Source of the DNA: Gordonia hydrophobica NBRC 16057
Lineage (GTDB): Bacteria; Actinomycetota; Actinomycetes; Mycobacteriales; Mycobacteriaceae
DNA length: 64,000 bases
Assembly: GCF_001592365.1 (NCBI RefSeq)
Contig: NZ_BCWU01000005.1
Location: forward strand, 1 to 64,000
Reading direction: 5' to 3'
The notes under the pieces are model-generated. The model saw only the letters and a program-made list of their open reading frames with translations. It was not told where the DNA came from and searched no databases. Below are positions 61,100 through 64,000 of the stretch, piece after piece; within the stretch, counting starts at the first letter, position 1, and the number at the start of each line of letters is the position of its first letter. The position numbers were made by a program, and so were the translations under genes.

Positions 61100-61735
61100 G
61101 TGCGGCAGTTCCACATCGACGACCAGATCACCGAGTGGGTCGTCGACTCACGGCACGAGCCGCTGACGTCGATGATGCACATGGTGACCGTGTTCGGCGA
61201 CACACTGACGCTGACGCTCGTCTGCATCGGCGTGTTCGTGATCGCGTGGCTGGCGAATCGCATCGACCTCGCGGCGATGATCGTCGTCGGCAGTCTCAGC
61301 GGATATGTGCTGATGCGGATACTGAAACTGGTGTTCTCCCGGGACCGACCGCCGATCGACGACCGACTGATCGACGTCGGCGGGTCGTCGTTCCCGTCGG
61401 GGCACGCCATGTTGGGCACCATCGTCTTCGGCTTGACCGCGGTCGTCGTCTTCCGGGTGTATCCGCGGGTCCGGGAGCGCGCAGCGGCGCTGTTGTGGCT
61501 CCCGATTCTGGTGCTCCTGATCGGCGTCAGTCGGGTCTACCTCGGCGTGCACTGGGCGTCAGATGTGCTGTTCGGGTGGGTCTTCGGCGTCGTCTGGCTG
61601 GGCGTGTGCCTGTTCGGCCACACGCAGATCGTTCGCCGCCCCGCGCTGCTGCGGATGGGGACGAAGCATGTGACCACGCCGGGCCGACCAAGCGCCGCGC
61701 AGCGCGGCGATCAGGGGACGTCGAGCCCCTCCTGA
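61100..61735 (+). CDS. PAP2-family membrane phosphatase
   Basis: 211 residues from GTG 61100 with GGAAGG 6 bases upstream. Type 2 phosphatidate-phosphatase motifs: KLVFSRDRPP (K-x6-RP), SFPSGHAM (PSGH) and SRVYLGVHWASD (SR-x5-H-x3-D), between about six membrane segments. Acts on polyprenyl or phosphatidyl phosphates at the outer face of the membrane. Its last 25 bases overlap the DUF2530 gene, convergently. Confidence 0.88.
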   Translation: MRQFHIDDQITEWVVDSRHEPLTSMMHMVTVFGDTLTLTLVCIGVFVIAWLANRIDLAAMIVVGSLSGYVLMRILKLVFSRDRPPIDDRLIDVGGSSFPSGHAMLGTIVFGLTAVVVFRVYPRVRERAAALLWLPILVLLIGVSRVYLGVHWASDVLFGWVFGVVWLGVCLFGHTQIVRRPALLRMGTKHVTTPGRPSAAQRGDQGTSSPS

Positions 61736-61965
61736 GCGCCGCGCGAGCCGCGTCGGACGGCCGCCTTCTGCACCAGGACGATGGTGGTGCCGAGAACCCC
61801 GACGCCCAGTCCGACCAGACAGATGGTGAGGGCGCGGTCGGAGCCGACGCCGGCGATCCAGACCACGAGCGTGGCGACGGCCCAGATCAGCATTCCGACG
61901 ACGATGACGGGCTCGGGCGCCCGAAGTTTCGAGGGAAGCTCGGGGATCTGGGGCGCGTCAGGCAT
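61711..61965 (-). CDS. DUF2530-type small membrane protein (Rv0879c type)
   Basis: 84 residues from ATG 61963-61965. Two membrane segments (about 19-40 and 46-66, IVVGMLIWAVATLVVWIAGV; LTICLVGLGVGVLGTTIVLV), a Pro-rich start (PDAPQIPELPSKLRAPEP) and a basic tail. The long frame extending to 63504 is a shadow of the permease gene. Function unknown. Confidence 0.8.
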   Translation of the reverse strand: MPDAPQIPELPSKLRAPEPVIVVGMLIWAVATLVVWIAGVGSDRALTICLVGLGVGVLGTTIVLVQKAAVRRGSRGAQEGLDVP

Positions 61966-62064
61966 GCGTACAGGGTAGCTTTCGCTAGGGTGACGCATCG
62001 CAGTCGGCGGTGGCGCGCAACAATTGTTCTCGACTTCTGACGTGCGACAGTGAAGGACCTGCCG

Positions 62065-63579
62065 ATGACCGACCCGGTCGACAACGATCCGCAGCAGGCG
62101 AACCGCCCCGCCGAGGCCGACGGCCGAGCCGGCGCGACGGGAACCACGACTCTGCTCGACAAATACTTCAAGCTCAAAGAGCGGGGCACCAGCGTGGCGC
62201 GCGAGGTGCGCGGCGGGCTGGTCACGTTCTTCACGATGGCGTACATCGTCGTCCTGACGCCGATCATCATCGGCGGCGTGCCCGGCGAGCCGATGAACGC
62301 CGACAAGTTCGGCGATGTGCTGCCGATGCTGCAGGTCTCCGCGGTGGTTGCGCTCGTCGCGGGCGTGATGTCGATCGTCTTCGGCATGGTCGCCAACTAT
62401 CCGTTCGGCATCGCCGCAGGCCTGGGCATCAGCAGCCTCCTCGCGGTGACGATCGCCCCGCAGATGTCGTGGCCGCAGGCGATGGGTCTGGTCATCGTCA
62501 ACGGCATCATCATCGTGCTGCTCGGTCTCACCGGTGTGCGCACGGCCGTGTTCAACGCGGTGCCGCCCGAGCTCAAGTCCGCGATCGCCGCGGGCATCGG
62601 CGCGTTCATCGCGTTCATCGGATTGATCAACGCCGGGTTCGTCACCAAGCCCGGGGCCGCGGGCGCCCCGCCGGTGCAACTCGGCGACGACGGCTCCATC
62701 GCGACCGTCCCCACCCTGATCTTCGTGATCGGCGTCCTGCTGATGGGCGTTCTCGTGGTGAAGAAGGTGCCGGGCGGACTGCTGCTCGGGATCGTCGTCA
62801 TGACGATCGTGTCGATCATCGTCGAGAGCATCATGCATCTCGGGAAGGCGTCCGACGGCAACGGCGGCTGGGCCATGAACATCCCGAAACTGCCTGACGG
62901 CGTCGGCGGCCTGCCCGACCTGAGCCTGGTCGGCAAGGTCGACGTGTTCGGTGCGTTCACCGCTGACGGTGTCGGCGTGCTCATCGCCTGCATCTTCGTC
63001 TTCACCCTGCTGCTGTCGAACTTCTTCGACGCGATGGGCACCATGACCGGCCTCGGCAAGGAGGGCGGTCTGACCGACTCCGAGGGCAACCTGCCGGGCA
63101 TCGGGCGGGCGCTGGTCGTCGAAGGTACGGGCGCCATCGTGGGCGGCGGCGCGTCGGCGTCGTCGAACACGGTGCTCGTCGAGTCGTCCGCAGGCATCGC
63201 CGAAGGCGCACGGACCGGTCTGGCGAACGTCGTCACCGGCGTCCTGTTCCTGGTCGCCATGTTCTTCACCCCGCTGTACAGCGTGGTGCCGATGGAGGCC
63301 GTCTCGCCCGCACTGGTGATCGTGGGTGCGCTGATGATGGGGCAGGTCCGCGACATCGACTTCAGCAAGTTCGAGTTCGCGCTTCCCGCGTTCCTCACCA
63401 TCGTCGCGATGCCGTTCACGTACTCGATCGCGAACGGCATCGGGGTCGGCTTCATCAGTTGGGCCGTGATGGCACTGGCGCGCGGCGACCGCAAGAGCAT
63501 GCACCCGCTGCTGTTCATCGTCGCCGCACTGTTCCTGCTCTACTTCGCGAGAGGCCCGATCTCGAACCTCGTGGGGTGA
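62065..63579 (+). CDS. NCS2-family purine permease (AzgA type)
   Basis: 504 residues from ATG 62065 with AAGGA 8 bases upstream; GTG 62050 is an alternative. Twelve to fourteen membrane segments. AzgA-group markers: GLVTFFTMAYIVVLTP, YPFGIAAGLGISSLLAVTI, SNFFDAMGTMTGLGKEGG and ASSNTVLVESSAGIAEGARTGL. Transports adenine, guanine or hypoxanthine with protons. No purine riboswitch was seen in the 100-base leader. Conserved loop motifs look intact. Confidence 0.9.
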   Translation: MTDPVDNDPQQANRPAEADGRAGATGTTTLLDKYFKLKERGTSVAREVRGGLVTFFTMAYIVVLTPIIIGGVPGEPMNADKFGDVLPMLQVSAVVALVAGVMSIVFGMVANYPFGIAAGLGISSLLAVTIAPQMSWPQAMGLVIVNGIIIVLLGLTGVRTAVFNAVPPELKSAIAAGIGAFIAFIGLINAGFVTKPGAAGAPPVQLGDDGSIATVPTLIFVIGVLLMGVLVVKKVPGGLLLGIVVMTIVSIIVESIMHLGKASDGNGGWAMNIPKLPDGVGGLPDLSLVGKVDVFGAFTADGVGVLIACIFVFTLLLSNFFDAMGTMTGLGKEGGLTDSEGNLPGIGRALVVEGTGAIVGGGASASSNTVLVESSAGIAEGARTGLANVVTGVLFLVAMFFTPLYSVVPMEAVSPALVIVGALMMGQVRDIDFSKFEFALPAFLTIVAMPFTYSIANGIGVGFISWAVMALARGDRKSMHPLLFIVAALFLLYFARGPISNLVG

Positions 63580-63608
63580 GATGCTGCTGGGTGCTAGCGC
63601 ACCTCACG

Positions 63609-63756
63609 AGGTCTCGATTCGCCGCGTGCTCGCTACGCTCGCAGGCGGCACTCGACCAGCGTAAGGGGGTGACGGTCCTCGGTCGGCGTAAGGGGGAGGC
63701 GGCCTTCGGTCGGCGTAAAGGGGAAGCGGCACTCGACCAGCGTAAAGGGGCGCTCG
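63609..63756. repeat. REP-like repeat cluster
   Basis: GAGGTCTCGATTCGCC, GCTCGCTACGCTCGC and four copies of a roughly 28-bp unit (ACTCGACCAGCGTAAGGGG and close variants), the same organisation as the 390-937 array: palindromic head then minisatellite. It lies between convergent genes. Confidence 0.75.
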
Positions 63757-63757
63757 G

Positions 63758-64000
63758 CTAGAAGAAGGTCCCCGAGAACGGGGCTTCCGTGACTGCGAAC
63801 ATCGCGCTCAACTGAGTGATCGCCTCGTCGGCGCCGTCGATGCGACCGGCGGCGGCCATCTGAGAGACGGTGATGCCGCCGAGGTAGAGGCTGGACAGCG
63901 TGGCCACGTCGAGCGCGAGATCGGCATCGTCGTCGGTGCGCGCGACGGTGGCGGAACCGTCGTCGCCAGTGGTGAGGCGGTAGCGGCCTGCGCGGTCGCC
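63758..64000 (-). CDS. Eis-type GNAT acetyltransferase, C-terminal part (runs off the window)
   Basis: The last 80 residues of a gene entering from the right edge, stop at 63758-63760. The visible part (GRYRLTTGDDGSATVARTDD, LDVATLSSLYLGGITVSQMA, AMFAVTEAPFSGTFF) matches the sterol-carrier-like C-terminal domain of Eis N-acetyltransferases, whose extreme C-terminal carboxylate acts in catalysis. Eis acetylates aminoglycosides and other amines. The GNAT domain itself is outside the window. Confidence 0.75.
   Translation of the reverse strand, partial: GDRAGRYRLTTGDDGSATVARTDDDADLALDVATLSSLYLGGITVSQMAAAGRIDGADEAITQLSAMFAVTEAPFSGTFF

Noticed and set aside
61966-62064. Possible purine riboswitch before the NCS2 permease
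   Set aside because: The 99-base leader lacks the conserved purine aptamer loops and three-way junction.
61966-63504. Long minus-strand extension of the DUF2530 gene through the permease gene
   Set aside because: His/Asp/Gly-rich shadow of the permease; only the last 84 codons have the expected membrane protein features.

Overview
The window is high-GC DNA from an actinomycete of the order Mycobacteriales. Gordonia or a close relative is the best guess; this is inferred, no 16S gene is present. Evidence: GTG/TTG starts, acyl-ACP desaturases of the DesA type, an LCP-type cell-wall ligase, an Rpf muralytic factor, a Ser/Thr kinase with an ectodomain, and two blocks whose order follows the M. 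tuberculosis chromosome from memory (phoY2-Rv0822c-dus-desA1; dapC-XPB helicase-Rv0862c-Rv0863-rpfA-cspB-Rv0875c-Rv0876c-Rv0877-Rv0879c).

Layout. 1-389: 5' end of an IS110-family element, abutting tandem REP-like repeats (390-937). 936-6285 (minus): phoU, LCP protein, dus, acyl-ACP desaturase. 6555-12345: SnoaL-like protein, then a kinase cluster: Ser/Thr kinase, a membrane protein sharing its ectodomain, a 2-TM protein, and a secreted protein ending in a restriction-endonuclease-fold toxin-like domain with a lost active site. 12479-20905: second desaturase, nitroreductase, NAD synthetase, copC-copD, a DUF559 protein and two alpha/beta hydrolases. 20909-29114: MMPL transporter, tRNA-Lys, and a LysR-controlled mmsB / MHS transporter / mmsA operon. 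29253-34044: an uncharacterised, tightly coupled five-gene operon with an asparagine-synthetase-like enzyme lacking the amidotransferase cysteine and a cupin-like protein. 34111-34407: tRNA-Glu, -Asp, -Phe. 34491-36698: two unknown coupled genes and a frameshifted membrane protein. 36844-39609: a 921-residue Val/Glu/Pro/Lys repeat protein with strict 22-residue periodicity and alveolin-like motifs, the most striking object here. 39676-46717: alcohol dehydrogenase, YceI, a membrane adenylyl cyclase behind a hairpin that hides its ribosome-binding site, an SDR, an AlkB-type dioxygenase with an SOS box, a MerR/DNA-clamp fusion and a TPR-like protein. 46814-61965: the syntenic DNA-repair / resuscitation block, including a c-di-AMP riboswitch before rpf, and a sacsin/HSP90-like ATPase. 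62065-64000: NCS2 purine permease and the C-terminus of an Eis-type acetyltransferase.

Themes: signalling (kinase, cyclase with a nearby CRP-type site, c-di-AMP riboswitch), DNA damage response (AlkB, XPB), and envelope biogenesis. Family assignments rest on motif recognition by eye; no database search was run.
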